64,000 nt of DNA from Ottowia flava (GTDB lineage: Bacteria; Pseudomonadota; Gammaproteobacteria; Burkholderiales; Burkholderiaceae_C): assembly GCF_008017535.1 (NCBI RefSeq), contig NZ_VRUA01000013.1, positions 42,553-106,552 of the forward strand, read 5' to 3'. Positions 32,358 through 40,950 of the stretch are shown here, one piece after another. Below the pieces are notes generated by a model. The model was not told the DNA's origin, searched no databases, and worked only from the letters and a program-made list of their open reading frames with translations. Positions within the stretch are counted from its first letter, which is position 1; every line of letters begins with the position of its first letter. The translations under genes and the position numbers were made by a program.

Positions 32358-32410
32358 ATCGGCCGCCAGCCCTACAACCACCAGCGCACCCAGCTCCTGT
32401 TTTTGTAGTT
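32358..32410 (+). repeat. Interspersed repeat, copy 7
   Basis: A forward copy after the nicotinamidase stop: GGCCGCCAGCCCTACAACCA, then CCAGCGCACCCAGCTCC. The AGCTA end is degenerate. Confidence 0.7.
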
Positions 32411-32433
32411 TTCACTCGCTTCCAAGGAACCCC

Positions 32434-32913
32434 ATGACCCGCCCCTTCAAAGTCCTCGGCATCCAGCAAATCGCCATCGGCGGCCCCGACAAACTCAAGC
32501 TGCAAACGCTGTGGGTCGACATGCTCGGCCTGGAAAAAACCGGCACCTTCCAGAGCGAGCGCGAAAACGTCGACGAAGACATCTGCGCCATCGGCACCGG
32601 CCCCTTCAAGGTCGAAGTGGACTTGATGCAACCCATCGACCCCGACAAGAAACCCGCCGTCCACACCACCCCGCTCAACCACATCGGCCTGTGGATCGAC
32701 GATCTGCCCAAGGCCGTCGAATGGCTGACGTCAAAAGGCGTGCGCTTCGCCCCCGGCGGCATCCGCAAAGGCGCGGCGGGTTACGACATCACCTTCCTGC
32801 ACCCCAAGGCCAACGACGAGTTTCCGATTGCGGGGGAGGGGGTGCTGATTGAGTTGGTGCAGGCGCCGGCCGAAGTGGTGGAGGCGTTTGGGAAGTTGGT
32901 GAACGGCGGCTGA
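32434..32913 (+). CDS. VOC-family protein, methylmalonyl-CoA epimerase-like
   Basis: A 159-residue glyoxalase/VOC-fold protein. Its second half strongly resembles methylmalonyl-CoA epimerase: [11 protein letters not shown] with H83, FLHPK and [10 protein letters not shown] with E140, and FKVEVDLM with E61. In the expected position of the first metal His the sequence has QQIAI. One ligand is therefore replaced by Gln. If it is an epimerase it would convert (S)- to (R)-methylmalonyl-CoA and complete the route from pccAB to scpA. It is otherwise annotated as a lactoylglutathione-lyase-like protein. The gene stands about 3 kb downstream of pccA, monocistronic. Confidence 0.8.
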   Translation: MTRPFKVLGIQQIAIGGPDKLKLQTLWVDMLGLEKTGTFQSERENVDEDICAIGTGPFKVEVDLMQPIDPDKKPAVHTTPLNHIGLWIDDLPKAVEWLTSKGVRFAPGGIRKGAAGYDITFLHPKANDEFPIAGEGVLIELVQAPAEVVEAFGKLVNGG

Positions 32914-33115
32914 TTCGGAATCACGGATTCGCAGCGACCACGCACATCCCACCGGAGCGCGCAGCCGTGTCGCAGCAGCCCTTCAGCGCGATGTACGCCC
33001 CGGCGCTGGCGGGATGGGTCACATGGCACTGCGTTGAGCTAGCGCGGCTGTCGCCAGGGCTTGTCCGCTCCCGCATTCTTGTCTAAGGTGCGTTGACCGA
33101 CGAACGAAATCACCT

Positions 33116-33271
33116 ATGAAACTCGCGACCATCCTTGCCGTTGCCGGAACCCTCGGAGCCCTGGTACTTTTGATCGCAGGTCATGCCGCAGCGGCTGGCT
33201 TGCTCGTTGCAGCGTCCTGCCTGATTGAACTGATCTACGGAGCGGTCACGGGCAAGCAACGCAACGAGTAA
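33116..33271 (+). CDS. Very small two-helix membrane protein
   Basis: A 51-residue protein (MKLATILAVAGTLGALVLLI...) with two hydrophobic stretches of about 18 residues and a short polar tail ending KQRNE. The start is a clean ATG. It is too short for homology inference and I do not recognise it. The composition is that of a real small membrane protein and not of GC-rich noise. It lies between the VOC gene and the unusual 33.3-35.5 kb region. Confidence 0.4.
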   Translation: MKLATILAVAGTLGALVLLIAGHAAAAGLLVAASCLIELIYGAVTGKQRNE

Positions 33272-33273
33272 GC

Positions 33274-33324
33274 GCCTATGGGCAACTGCGTCCAAGGCCA
33301 CGGCGTCGCCCCTGGACGTTAGTG
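33274..33324 (+). other. Hairpin with weak attC-like layout after the small membrane gene
   Basis: CGTCCAAGG (33289-33297) and CCTGGACG (33311-33318) can pair around a GC-rich loop. GCCTATG stands before and GTTAGTG stands after, in the places of attC R'' and R' boxes but each with two mismatches. It could be a transcription terminator without a T-run, or a decayed attC. The 327-base gene-free stretch 33272-33598 holds this hairpin, repeat copy 8 and an inverted repeat at 33488-33528; nothing else is apparent. Confidence 0.3.
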
Positions 33325-33353
33325 CGGTAGCGCACGTAGGGTGGCTCGGTGTC

Positions 33354-33420
33354 TGCTACAAAGAATATAGCTGTCAGCGCAATACCCACTTGGGCCCTCG
33401 CCTGATTTGTCTTGAAATTG
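33354..33420 (-). repeat. Interspersed repeat, copy 8 (diverged)
   Basis: A reverse copy. TGCTACAAAGAATATAGCTG, TCAGCGCAATACCCACTTGG, GCCCTCG and the TTTGTCTTGAAATT end are recognisable. The CACCTGCGCAG block is changed to CAGCGCAATACCC. Confidence 0.65.
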
Positions 33421-33487
33421 AGGGCCGCCGTCAGCTCACGTTGCGCCCGGCGGTCGCACCCAATGTTTCGTACATGAGCTAGTAAAA

Positions 33488-33528
33488 CTACCTATGCTCG
33501 GTGCGCCCATCACGCATGAGATAGGTAG
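33488..33528. promoter_or_regulatory. Inverted repeat CTACCTAT...ATAGGTAG upstream of the 473-residue protein
   Basis: Perfect 8-bp arms at 33488-33495 and 33521-33528 are separated by 25 bases. The region around them is A/T-rich compared with the neighbourhood and ends about 70 bases before the ATG at 33599. It could be an operator of an unlinked regulator; no other evidence. Confidence 0.35.
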
Positions 33529-33598
33529 CAGTACCAGCTTACCTAACAATGGTCAAACAGCTTTAATGAAACTGTCATCTTTTTGTGTTGGACCCCGC

Positions 33599-35020
33599 AT
33601 GACTGTCTCTGAAACTGTTTCCACGATTCAAACCCGCACGCGCGACGATGGCTTCCTCGGCACCTCGCGCAACGGCAACTTGAAGGACACCGTTCAGGAT
33701 CTGAAGAACCTGTCGCCCGCCGAGCGCGGTGAAGCGCTCAGCATGTTCACGGACGATGACCTGAAGGAAATTGCCAACGACGTGAATGCCGGCGGCATTT
33801 TCGGCGCCAGCGGCTTGTCCAATGACGAGAAGCGCGATCTGTTCGACACCATGGCGGACGGGGCCAGCGGTAAGGACCTGGCCCATCTCGCCAGCGCTTT
33901 TGATAGCCGTGAGGACACGCAACTGCTGGCCGAATCCGTGGCGAGCAAAGGCAGCAACGAGGCCAAGCAGGCCTACATCCAGGAGATGTCGGCGCGGACG
34001 GCGGATAACGATTCCGGCTTTTCGTCGCAGTTCCTCAGCGGCTCAACAACGGATAACAGCGACAAGGACGCGAAGGCGGTGTTGACTGTGCTCAACAGCT
34101 TTGACACGGCTACGCCGGAAGGTCGCGCCGCGTTTGACCAGGCCATCAAAGACATGCCCCAGGACGCGCTGAAGAGCGTGGCCAAGGCGGGTGTGAACGA
34201 GACGACGTTTACCGCCATTGATTACAGCGGTGGTGCAAACGGGTCTCCCGGGGTGGCGCACACTACCGTCAGCTATAGGACAGATGGTCTCAATGCCTTG
34301 TTGGACAAGGTGGCGGGCAGCAGCGACCCGCAAGTGAAGGGCAAGGTATTCGAGGCGGCAGCCGACGCGGTGTCAGGCATGCGTGAGAACGCGGGCGTTC
34401 ACCTGGGCATGTCGTCGATCGGCACGGACCAGAAGATCGCCGATGTGGTTGGTCGAATGACCACCGTCATGAACAGCGATCCACGCGGGATTACCGATCA
34501 ACTGAACAAGTCTGACGCCTATGGCCTTGGCCTCAGCACCTACGTGGCCGAGGTCATGCGTTCGGACCCGAAGGCGGGCGCGGAAATCCTGGGCAAGCAA
34601 CTTGCGCAACTGCAGGGCGCTGGCACAGGCCTGTCGCCGACCGAGTTCTTCGAGCAGCAGTCACCCGGCACCAACGGCACCCCGTACTACAAGAACGCTG
34701 AAACCCTGGGTTACTACGCAGGTGCACTGCGTGCGGGTATCGATTCGTTGAACAAGGACACGACCGAAACCGGGACCATGGTCAAGGGGGTGCTGGGTGC
34801 CGCCATCAGCGCGGCCAGCTTGGGTCGGGCTGGCGGTACGGTTTCTGGTTTGACCGGCGCAGTGGTGGATCAGGTTGTGGCGCAAGCGAACGGCAGCCGC
34901 ACCGAAACCGCCCGTGTGCTGGAACAATTGGCGATCCCAGTGGACGCCAATGGCGACCGGTACCAAGGCCCGGCGACGGCGACATTTGACAGCAAGGCTG
35001 CCAAGGTTCGTGCGCAATGA
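33599..35020 (+). CDS. Unrecognised 473-residue helical protein, effector-like
   Basis: I do not recognise this protein. It is highly acidic and polar, Ala/Asp/Ser-rich and predicted mostly helical. Two stretches resemble one another: about 68-100 (LAHLASAFDSREDTQLLAESV) and about 240-275 (LLDKVAGSSDPQVKGKVFEAA). This suggests degenerate helical repeats. The only hydrophobic part is near the C-terminus (VLGAAISAASLGRAG, then VSGLTGAVVDQVV) and could insert into membranes. No signal peptide. The start at 33599 is the best of three in-frame ATGs (33494, 33566). It overlaps the next gene as ATGA, so the pair is coupled. A secreted effector with a partner is the idea I favour, not an established function. 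Confidence 0.6.
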   Translation: MTVSETVSTIQTRTRDDGFLGTSRNGNLKDTVQDLKNLSPAERGEALSMFTDDDLKEIANDVNAGGIFGASGLSNDEKRDLFDTMADGASGKDLAHLASAFDSREDTQLLAESVASKGSNEAKQAYIQEMSARTADNDSGFSSQFLSGSTTDNSDKDAKAVLTVLNSFDTATPEGRAAFDQAIKDMPQDALKSVAKAGVNETTFTAIDYSGGANGSPGVAHTTVSYRTDGLNALLDKVAGSSDPQVKGKVFEAAADAVSGMRENAGVHLGMSSIGTDQKIADVVGRMTTVMNSDPRGITDQLNKSDAYGLGLSTYVAEVMRSDPKAGAEILGKQLAQLQGAGTGLSPTEFFEQQSPGTNGTPYYKNAETLGYYAGALRAGIDSLNKDTTETGTMVKGVLGAAISAASLGRAGGTVSGLTGAVVDQVVAQANGSRTETARVLEQLAIPVDANGDRYQGPATATFDSKAAKVRAQ

Positions 35021-35487
35021 GTCTGACGCGACGAGACACTGCCGCCACCATGGCGGCCATCATGCTCAGCCCGACGGCAGCCTTTTCCCGAACCATGAAA
35101 GATTTGAAATTGCTTCGGATTCCCGGCGTTCAGGCCTTTACCTACCGAGACGAAAGCACGCTGCCTTTGAATCAGGCAACGACCCAACTGGCGGACGCGT
35201 TCCGCGCCAGAGGCGCGGGTCAGAGCGTGGATGGTGAGACGCTGGCCGCGGACGCGACGACCAGTGACGATGCGATCGCGCGATCCGTCGACGCGGCGCT
35301 GGGCAAAGAGTGGAAGCGCAGCACGGGCTTCACCAGCGCCAACCCTCATATCCACCTGATGGTGTGGGAGCGGACCACGGCACCCAGGCGCTTTTACGCA
35401 ATTGCCGCCTTCGACGCCGTGCACACGGCAACTGCGGACGGGCGCAAGTACCGGCCTCTGGAATCGGTGTTCACGCGCGAGCGCTGA
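35017..35487 (+). CDS. Small exported protein coupled to the unrecognised 473-residue protein
   Basis: A 156-residue protein with a twin-arginine-like N-terminal signal (SLTRRDTAATMAAIMLSPTAAFS). The mature part, about 130 residues, has no family I can name. It has an alpha/beta character, with PHIHLMVWERTTAPRRFYAIAAFDAVH near the C-terminus. The start overlaps the previous stop by four bases. A periplasmic partner of an upstream effector would fit the layout; this is inference. Confidence 0.55.
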   Translation: MSLTRRDTAATMAAIMLSPTAAFSRTMKDLKLLRIPGVQAFTYRDESTLPLNQATTQLADAFRARGAGQSVDGETLAADATTSDDAIARSVDAALGKEWKRSTGFTSANPHIHLMVWERTTAPRRFYAIAAFDAVHTATADGRKYRPLESVFTRER

Positions 35488-35565
35488 CGCCGTCGGGGGC
35501 CGAATCGAGCCACGCAGCAGCGCGCGCTTGATGGCGATGCCGCCGCCGCCACGTCGCCAAGCCCG

Positions 35566-36489
35566 CTAACGCGGCGCGCGAGGTGCCGCCGCCCTGTTGG
35601 CCACCAAAGTGGCCGTTTCGCTCGCGCCCACCTCTTTCAAGAATCCCCACACCGCCTGCATGCGTGCCAAGTGCTTCGCCTCGGCCGGCATGCTCATCCA
35701 GAAGGTGCGGGTGAATTCGGCCTCGCCAGGCAGCACGCGGGCCAGGATGGGGTCGCGGTCGGCCAGAAAGGCGGGCAGCACGGCCAGGCCGGCGCCGGCG
35801 CGCACGGCTTCGTACTGCGCGGTGACGCTGGTGCTGCGCAGGGCAAAGCGCTCGGGCGGGTAAAGCTGATCCAGAAACTGCAACTCCTTGGTGAAGAGCA
35901 GGTCGTCCACGTAGCTGATGAAGGCGTGGTGGCGCAAGTCCTCGCGCTTGGCGACGAGGGGGCGGCGGGCCAGGTATTCGCGCTGGCCGTACAGGCGCAG
36001 GGTGTAGTCGGCCAGTTTGGTGACGATGACGGAGCCGCGCTTGGGCCGCTCCAGCGAGATGACGATGTCGGCTTCGCGCCGGCTCAGGTGCAGCATGCGG
36101 GGCAGGGCGAGCAGGTCGATCGACAGGCCGGGGTGTTGCAGCGTCAGCCGCGCCAGGTGCGGCGCCAATATCTGGGTGCCAAAGCCCTCGGTGGCGCCCA
36201 CGCGCACCAGGCCGGACGGGCCGCTGGCGGCGGCGTTGGCAGGGGCCGCGCGTTCCACACCCTGCACGGCGCCGGCCATGGCTTCGACGGCGGGCAGCAG
36301 CTGGCGGCCGGCTTCGGTCAGGCGGTGGCCGGTGGCTTCGCGGGCGAACAGGGGTGTGCCCATCTGCTTTTCCAGCGCATGGATGCGGCGCGCGACGGTG
36401 GTGTGTTCCACGCCGGTGCGGCGTGCGGCGGCGGCCAGGGTGCCGGTGTGGGCCAGTTCCAGAAAGTAGCGCAGGTTGTCCCAGTCCAT
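35566..36489 (-). CDS. LysR-family regulator divergent from mmsA
   Basis: A 307-residue LysR-type regulator with an N-terminal helix-turn-helix (AHTGTLAAAARRTGVEHTTVARRIHALEKQMG) and an effector domain. The opening MDWDNLRYFLELAHTGTL fixes the start; the open frame reaches 12 codons further. It is divergent from mmsA across 123 bases. Regulation of the valine-degradation genes is expected, sensing an intermediate such as 3-hydroxyisobutyrate or a semialdehyde, but the ligand cannot be seen. Confidence 0.9.
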   Translation of the reverse strand: MDWDNLRYFLELAHTGTLAAAARRTGVEHTTVARRIHALEKQMGTPLFAREATGHRLTEAGRQLLPAVEAMAGAVQGVERAAPANAAASGPSGLVRVGATEGFGTQILAPHLARLTLQHPGLSIDLLALPRMLHLSRREADIVISLERPKRGSVIVTKLADYTLRLYGQREYLARRPLVAKREDLRHHAFISYVDDLLFTKELQFLDQLYPPERFALRSTSVTAQYEAVRAGAGLAVLPAFLADRDPILARVLPGEAEFTRTFWMSMPAEAKHLARMQAVWGFLKEVGASETATLVANRAAAPRAPR

Positions 36490-36612
36490 GGCAAGCGTCC
36501 TTGATGTGCAAATTTGCAAAGCCAACGTGCGTCATTGTCTATTGCCCTGTGAATTTTGCACGGCTACCATGGGGCATTCGTTGACCACCCACTGACAGGA
36601 GACAAATTCGCC
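36490..36612. promoter_or_regulatory. Control region between the LysR gene and mmsA
   Basis: It carries the 12-bp palindrome TGCAAATTTGCA (36507-36518), and GTGCAAA (36506-36512) pairs as an inverted repeat with TTTTGCAC at 36554-36561. The 10-mer AATTTGCAAA (36511-36520) also occurs at 50027-50036 in the methylcitrate control region. A GGAGACA ribosome binding site precedes the mmsA ATG. Confidence 0.55.
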
Positions 36613-38133
36613 ATGGACGCATCCACCACCAACGTACAGGCCCCCACCGTCAAGCTGCTGATCGGCGGCAAGATGGTCGAATCCAAGACCACGCAATGGC
36701 GCGACGTGGTCAACCCCGCCACGCAGCAAGTGCTGGCGCGCGTGCCCTTTGCCACGGCGGACGAGATCAACGCCGCTGTCGCTTCCGCCAAGGAAGCCTT
36801 CAAGACCTGGAAGAAAACGCCCATCGGCACCCGCGCGCGCATCTTCCTGAAGCTCCAGCAGCTGATCCGCGAAAACATGGGCGAGTTGGCCGCGCTGCTG
36901 ACGGCCGAGCAGGGCAAGACGCTGCCCGACGCCGAAGGCGATGTGTTCCGCGGCCTTGAAGTCGTGGAGCACGCCGCCAACATCGGCACGCTGCAGCTGG
37001 GCGACCTGGCCAACAACGTGGCCAACGGCGTCGACACCTATTCGATCATGCAGCCGCTGGGCGTATGCGCAGGCATCACGCCGTTCAACTTCCCGGCCAT
37101 GATTCCGCTGTGGATGTTCCCGATGGCCATCGCTACCGGCAACACTTTCGTGCTGAAGCCGTCCGAGCAGGACCCGATGGTCACCATGCGCCTGTGCGAA
37201 CTGGCGCTGGAAGCGGGCATCCCCGCTGGCGTGCTGAATGTGATCCACGGCGGTGAAGACGCCGTGAACGCGATTTGTGACCACGCCGACATCAAGGCGA
37301 TCAGCTTCGTCGGCTCGACCAAGGTCGGCACCCACGTCTACAACCGAGCCAGCCTGAACGGCAAGCGCGTGCAATGCATGATGGGCGCGAAGAACCACGC
37401 CATCGTCATGCCCGACTCCAACAAGGAGCAGACGCTGAACGCCTTGGCCGGTGCCGCTTTCGGCGCGGCCGGTCAGCGCTGCATGGCGCTGTCGGTGGTG
37501 GTGCTGGTGGGCGAGGCGCAGAAGTGGATTCCCGAACTGGTCGAGAAGGCCAAGACGCTCAAGGTGAGCGCTGGCACCGAAGCCGGCACCGACGTGGGCC
37601 CGCTGGTCAGCTGCGCGGCGCTGGACCGCGTGACCGGCTTGATCGAGCGCGGCGTGGCCGAAGGCGCCAAGCTGGAGCTGGACGGCCGCCAACCGACGGT
37701 GAAGGGCTTCGAGAAAGGCAACTTCGTCGGCCCGACGATCTTCAGCGGTGTGAAGCCCGGCATGAGCGTGTACGAGCAGGAGATCTTCGGCCCGGTGCTG
37801 TGCATCGTGGCGGCCGACGACATCGACCAGGCGATCGAATTCATCAACGCCAACCCCAACGGCAACGGCACAGCGATCTTCACGCAGTCGGGCGCCGCGG
37901 CACGCAAGTTCCAGGAAGACATCGACGTGGGCCAGGTCGGCATCAACGTGCCGATCCCGGTGCCGGTCCCGCTGTTCTCGTTCACAGGCAGCCGCGCGTC
38001 CAAGCTGGGCGACCTGGGCCCTTACGGCAAGCAGGTCGTGCTGTTCTACACGCAGACCAAGACCGTCACGGCGCGCTGGTTTGACGACAGCACGACCAGC
38101 CACGGCGTGAACACCACTATCAGCCTGAAGTAA
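36613..38133 (+). CDS. mmsA: Methylmalonate-semialdehyde dehydrogenase (CoA-acylating)
   Basis: A 506-residue aldehyde dehydrogenase that converts methylmalonate semialdehyde with CoA and NAD to propionyl-CoA and CO2. The catalytic C290 is in AGQRCMAL, with the NAD-binding FVGSTKVG and the characteristic start [14 protein letters not shown]. The sequence [15 protein letters not shown] near the C-terminus is typical of MmsA-type and not of generic aldehyde dehydrogenases. It is the first gene of the valine-degradation set on the plus strand. Confidence 0.95.
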   Translation: MDASTTNVQAPTVKLLIGGKMVESKTTQWRDVVNPATQQVLARVPFATADEINAAVASAKEAFKTWKKTPIGTRARIFLKLQQLIRENMGELAALLTAEQGKTLPDAEGDVFRGLEVVEHAANIGTLQLGDLANNVANGVDTYSIMQPLGVCAGITPFNFPAMIPLWMFPMAIATGNTFVLKPSEQDPMVTMRLCELALEAGIPAGVLNVIHGGEDAVNAICDHADIKAISFVGSTKVGTHVYNRASLNGKRVQCMMGAKNHAIVMPDSNKEQTLNALAGAAFGAAGQRCMALSVVVLVGEAQKWIPELVEKAKTLKVSAGTEAGTDVGPLVSCAALDRVTGLIERGVAEGAKLELDGRQPTVKGFEKGNFVGPTIFSGVKPGMSVYEQEIFGPVLCIVAADDIDQAIEFINANPNGNGTAIFTQSGAAARKFQEDIDVGQVGINVPIPVPVPLFSFTGSRASKLGDLGPYGKQVVLFYTQTKTVTARWFDDSTTSHGVNTTISLK

Positions 38134-38290
38134 GTGACACCCCCTGAGTCGCCTGTGGCGCCTTCCCCCTCTCTCTGTGCGCTGCGCACTTCGGGAGGGG
38201 GACGCAGCCAGCGCGGCGGGGCGGCCCTTGCGCGGCCGCCTGAGTTGGCGTTGCGCCAGTGCTTGGCACAGCACGCTGGCCAACGCAAGG
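38133..38290 (+). repeat. GC-rich long repeat with nested palindromes
   Basis: Starting at the mmsA stop, a 150-base GC-rich element holds the arms CCCTCTCT and CGGGAGGGG around TGCGCTGCGCA, and then a GGCGGGGCGGCCC stretch and the inverted CGCCAGTGC/GCACGCTGGC. I recognise this as a common Comamonadaceae intergenic repeat type from its opening (CACCCCCTGAGTCGCC). It is the only copy in the window. It may act as the mmsA terminator. Confidence 0.6.
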
Positions 38291-38303
38291 CAGAGCGCTC
38301 GCA

Positions 38304-38690
38304 GTGACTGGCCGTTACCTCGTCGTTGCCTTGGCACTGTACGGAAGCGCCGTTGCTTGGGCGCAGGCGGGTGCCGATTGCCGCCCCGGCGGCAGCGTGG
38401 CCGAGTCCAACGCCTGCGCGGTACGCGACTACCAGCAGGCCGACACGGACCTGCAAATTCTGTACGGCGACGTGATGCGCGCACTGTCGGCCCACGAGCG
38501 GCCCGCGCTGCGACAGGGCCAGTCGGCCTGGCAGCGCACGCGCGTGGCACAGTGCAAGACCGCGCAGCGCGCGGCCGAAGCTCTACCCGAATGGCCACGG
38601 CTTTACCACGAGTGCCTGACCACGCAGACGAGGGGCCGCCGCGCCGGGCTGATGCATTGGCTGCAGCACGGTGAGGCGCCGCCATCCTGA
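38304..38690 (+). CDS. LprI/DUF1311-like small exported protein
   Basis: A 128-residue protein with a cleavable signal (LVVALALYGSAVAWAQAGA) and the DUF1311/LprI-type core. Marks are NACAVRDYQQADTDLQILYGDVM, a Cys before an aromatic-Asp segment and WQRTRVAQCKT. Related LprI proteins are lysozyme inhibitors in mycobacteria. The GTG start at 38304 was preferred to an ATG at 38259, which lies inside the GC-rich repeat. The gene is inserted between mmsA and the acyl-CoA dehydrogenase, with 33 bases to the latter. Its relation to valine degradation is unclear. Confidence 0.75.
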   Translation: MTGRYLVVALALYGSAVAWAQAGADCRPGGSVAESNACAVRDYQQADTDLQILYGDVMRALSAHERPALRQGQSAWQRTRVAQCKTAQRAAEALPEWPRLYHECLTTQTRGRRAGLMHWLQHGEAPPS

Positions 38691-38723
38691 CCACAACCAA
38701 GACGATTTCGAGGAGACACCAGC

Positions 38724-39890
38724 ATGGACTTTGAACTGAGCGAAGACCAGCGCGCCTTTGCCGACACCGCGCGCGCCTTTGCCGAGGCCGAGCTGGCGCC
38801 GCACGCTGCGAAGTGGGACGCCGAAAGCATCTTCCCGCGCGAAGCGATCGCCAAGGCGGGCGAGTTGGGCTTTTGTGGCCTGTACGCGCCCGAGAGCGCA
38901 GGCGGCCTGGCGCTGCCGAGGCTGGACGCCACGCTGGTCTTTGAAGAGCTGGCGGCGGTCGATCCGAGCACCACCGCCTTCATCACCATCCACAACATGG
39001 CGACCTGGATGCTGGGCACCTGGGCCACCGATGAAGTGCGCGCCGAGTGGGGCGAGCCACTCATCAGCGGCCAGAAGCTGGCCAGCTACTGCCTGACGGA
39101 GCCCGGCAGCGGCTCCGACGCCGCGTCCATCAAGACGCGCGCCGAGTTGGTGGGCCACGAATACGTGATCAACGGCGGCAAGGCCTTCATCAGCGGCGCG
39201 GGCAGCACCGACGTGCTGGTGCTGATGGCCCGCACGGGCGACGCTGGCTCGGGCGCGGGCGGCATTAGCGCCTTCGCCGTGCCGGCCAACCTGCCGGGCA
39301 TTCACTACGGCAAGAAAGAAGAAAAAATGGGCTGGAACAGCCAGCCCACGCGCCAGATCAGCTTTGACAACGTGCGCATCCCCGCCAACCACCTGCTGGG
39401 CAACGAGGGCGAGGGCTTTCGCATCGCCATGAAGGGGCTGGACGGCGGGCGCATCAACATCGCCACCTGCTCGGTGGGCGCGGCGCAGGGCGCGCTGGGC
39501 CACGCGCAGCGCTACATGCAGGAGCGCAAACAGTTCGGCAAGACGCTGGCCAGCTTTCAGGCGCTGCAGTTCAAGCTTGCCGACATGGCAACCGAACTGG
39601 TCGCTGCCCGCCAGATGGTGCGGCTGGCCGCCAGCAAGCTGGACGCCGGCCACCCCGACGCGGCCACGTACTGCGCCATGGCCAAGCGGTTTGCCACCGA
39701 CGCGGGCTTCAACGTCATCAACGACGCGCTGCAGCTGCACGGCGGTTACGGCTACATCCGCGAATACCCGCTAGAGCGCCTGTTGCGCGATGCGCGCGTG
39801 CACCAGATCCTCGAGGGAACGAACGAAATCATGCGTGTCATTGTGGCGCGCAAGCTGCTGGAACTGGACACCGCAGGCACGATCCGCTGA
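38724..39890 (+). CDS. Acyl-CoA dehydrogenase, probably isobutyryl-CoA dehydrogenase
   Basis: A 388-residue FAD-dependent acyl-CoA dehydrogenase. Family features are CLTEPGSGSDA, the FAD-binding RKQFGKTL and the base-bearing LEGTNEIMR. A GAGGAGAC ribosome binding site is present. In its setting between mmsA and mmsB it most likely oxidises isobutyryl-CoA to methacrylyl-CoA in valine degradation. Branched-chain specificity is not proven by the sequence. It appears in one transcript with mmsB, 43 bases downstream. Confidence 0.92.
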   Translation: MDFELSEDQRAFADTARAFAEAELAPHAAKWDAESIFPREAIAKAGELGFCGLYAPESAGGLALPRLDATLVFEELAAVDPSTTAFITIHNMATWMLGTWATDEVRAEWGEPLISGQKLASYCLTEPGSGSDAASIKTRAELVGHEYVINGGKAFISGAGSTDVLVLMARTGDAGSGAGGISAFAVPANLPGIHYGKKEEKMGWNSQPTRQISFDNVRIPANHLLGNEGEGFRIAMKGLDGGRINIATCSVGAAQGALGHAQRYMQERKQFGKTLASFQALQFKLADMATELVAARQMVRLAASKLDAGHPDAATYCAMAKRFATDAGFNVINDALQLHGGYGYIREYPLERLLRDARVHQILEGTNEIMRVIVARKLLELDTAGTIR

Positions 39891-39933
39891 GTCGGCGCCT
39901 TTCCAACAGACCTACAAACCAAGGAGAAAAGAG

Positions 39934-40830
39934 ATGAAAGTGGCATTCATTGGCCTGGGCAACATGGGCGGCCCGATGGCGCTGAACCTGCACAAGGCTG
40001 GATTCGAGGTGCGAGCGTTCGACCTGTCCAGCGCCGCGTGCGACGCCCTGCGGAAGGATGGGGTGGCGATTGCGTCGTCGGCCGAAGACGCGGTGACTGG
40101 CGCCCAAGTGGTGGTCAGTATGCTGCCCGCCAGCCAGCACGTGGAAGGGCTGTACCTGGGCAGCGACGGCAAAGCCGGCCTGCTTGAAATGCTGCCGACC
40201 GGCACGCTGGTGATCGACAGCAGCACCATCGCTGCCGCCACTTCGCGCAAGGTCGCGCAAGCCGCCGCGAAGCGTGGTGTGGTGGTCATCGACGCGCCGG
40301 TATCTGGTGGTACGGGCGGCGCCATTGCCGGCACGCTGACCTTTATGGTGGGCGGTGGGGCGGCCGACCTGGAGCGCGCCCGTCCGGTACTGGACAAGAT
40401 GGGCAGCAACATCTTTCACGCCGGTGATGCCGGTGCGGGCCAGACCGCCAAGATCTGCAACAACATGCTGCTCGGGATTTTGATGATCGGCACGTCCGAG
40501 GCCATCGCGCTGGGCATCGCCAATGGGCTCGACCCCAAGGTGCTGTCCGAGATCATGCGTCGCAGCTCCGGCGGCAACTGGGCGCTCGAGAAGTACAACC
40601 CGCTGCCCGGTGTGATGGAGACGGCACCGGCCTCCAAAGGCTACGCAGGCGGCTTCGGTACCGACCTGATGCTGAAGGACCTCGGCCTGTCGCAGGAGAA
40701 TGCCGCGGCCGTGCGCGCCTCCACCCCGCTGGGCGGTATGGCTCGCAACCTCTACGCCGCACACAGTCTGGCGGGGCAGGGCGGGCTCGATTTCTCCAGC
40801 GTCATTCAGATGTTTCAGAAGAAGCCTTGA
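39934..40830 (+). CDS. mmsB: 3-Hydroxyisobutyrate dehydrogenase
   Basis: A 298-residue beta-hydroxyacid dehydrogenase that oxidises 3-hydroxyisobutyrate to methylmalonate semialdehyde with NAD. It has the dinucleotide motif AFIGLGNMGGPMA, the substrate segment DAPVSGGTGGA and the catalytic Lys in AKICNN. An AAGGAG ribosome binding site at 39921 supports the start. Context between an acyl-CoA dehydrogenase and a hydratase-family gene confirms the pathway. Confidence 0.95.
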   Translation: MKVAFIGLGNMGGPMALNLHKAGFEVRAFDLSSAACDALRKDGVAIASSAEDAVTGAQVVVSMLPASQHVEGLYLGSDGKAGLLEMLPTGTLVIDSSTIAAATSRKVAQAAAKRGVVVIDAPVSGGTGGAIAGTLTFMVGGGAADLERARPVLDKMGSNIFHAGDAGAGQTAKICNNMLLGILMIGTSEAIALGIANGLDPKVLSEIMRRSSGGNWALEKYNPLPGVMETAPASKGYAGGFGTDLMLKDLGLSQENAAAVRASTPLGGMARNLYAAHSLAGQGGLDFSSVIQMFQKKP

Positions 40831-40839
40831 TGCTGCAAC

Positions 40840-40886
40840 CCGCAGAAGCGGCCCTCGGTCGATGAGGGAGCGCGGCGCTTCTGCGG
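40840..40886 (+). promoter_or_regulatory. 11-bp perfect inverted repeat between mmsB and the hydrolase gene
   Basis: CCGCAGAAGCG (40840-40850) and CGCTTCTGCGG (40876-40886) pair across a 25-base spacer. There is no following T-run. It could reduce read-through or regulate the downstream gene in RNA form. Confidence 0.4.
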
Positions 40887-40950
40887 CGTGTGGTACGCCG
40901 CCCCTGCGCCGGGACGGCGCCGTGGCGCTGACGATTAGAGGAATGTACGG

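Noticed and set aside
36556..36612. Longer N-terminus of mmsA from an ATG at 36556
   Set aside because: It would put the operator-like TTTTGCAC and the ribosome binding site inside the gene; the conserved start is at 36613.
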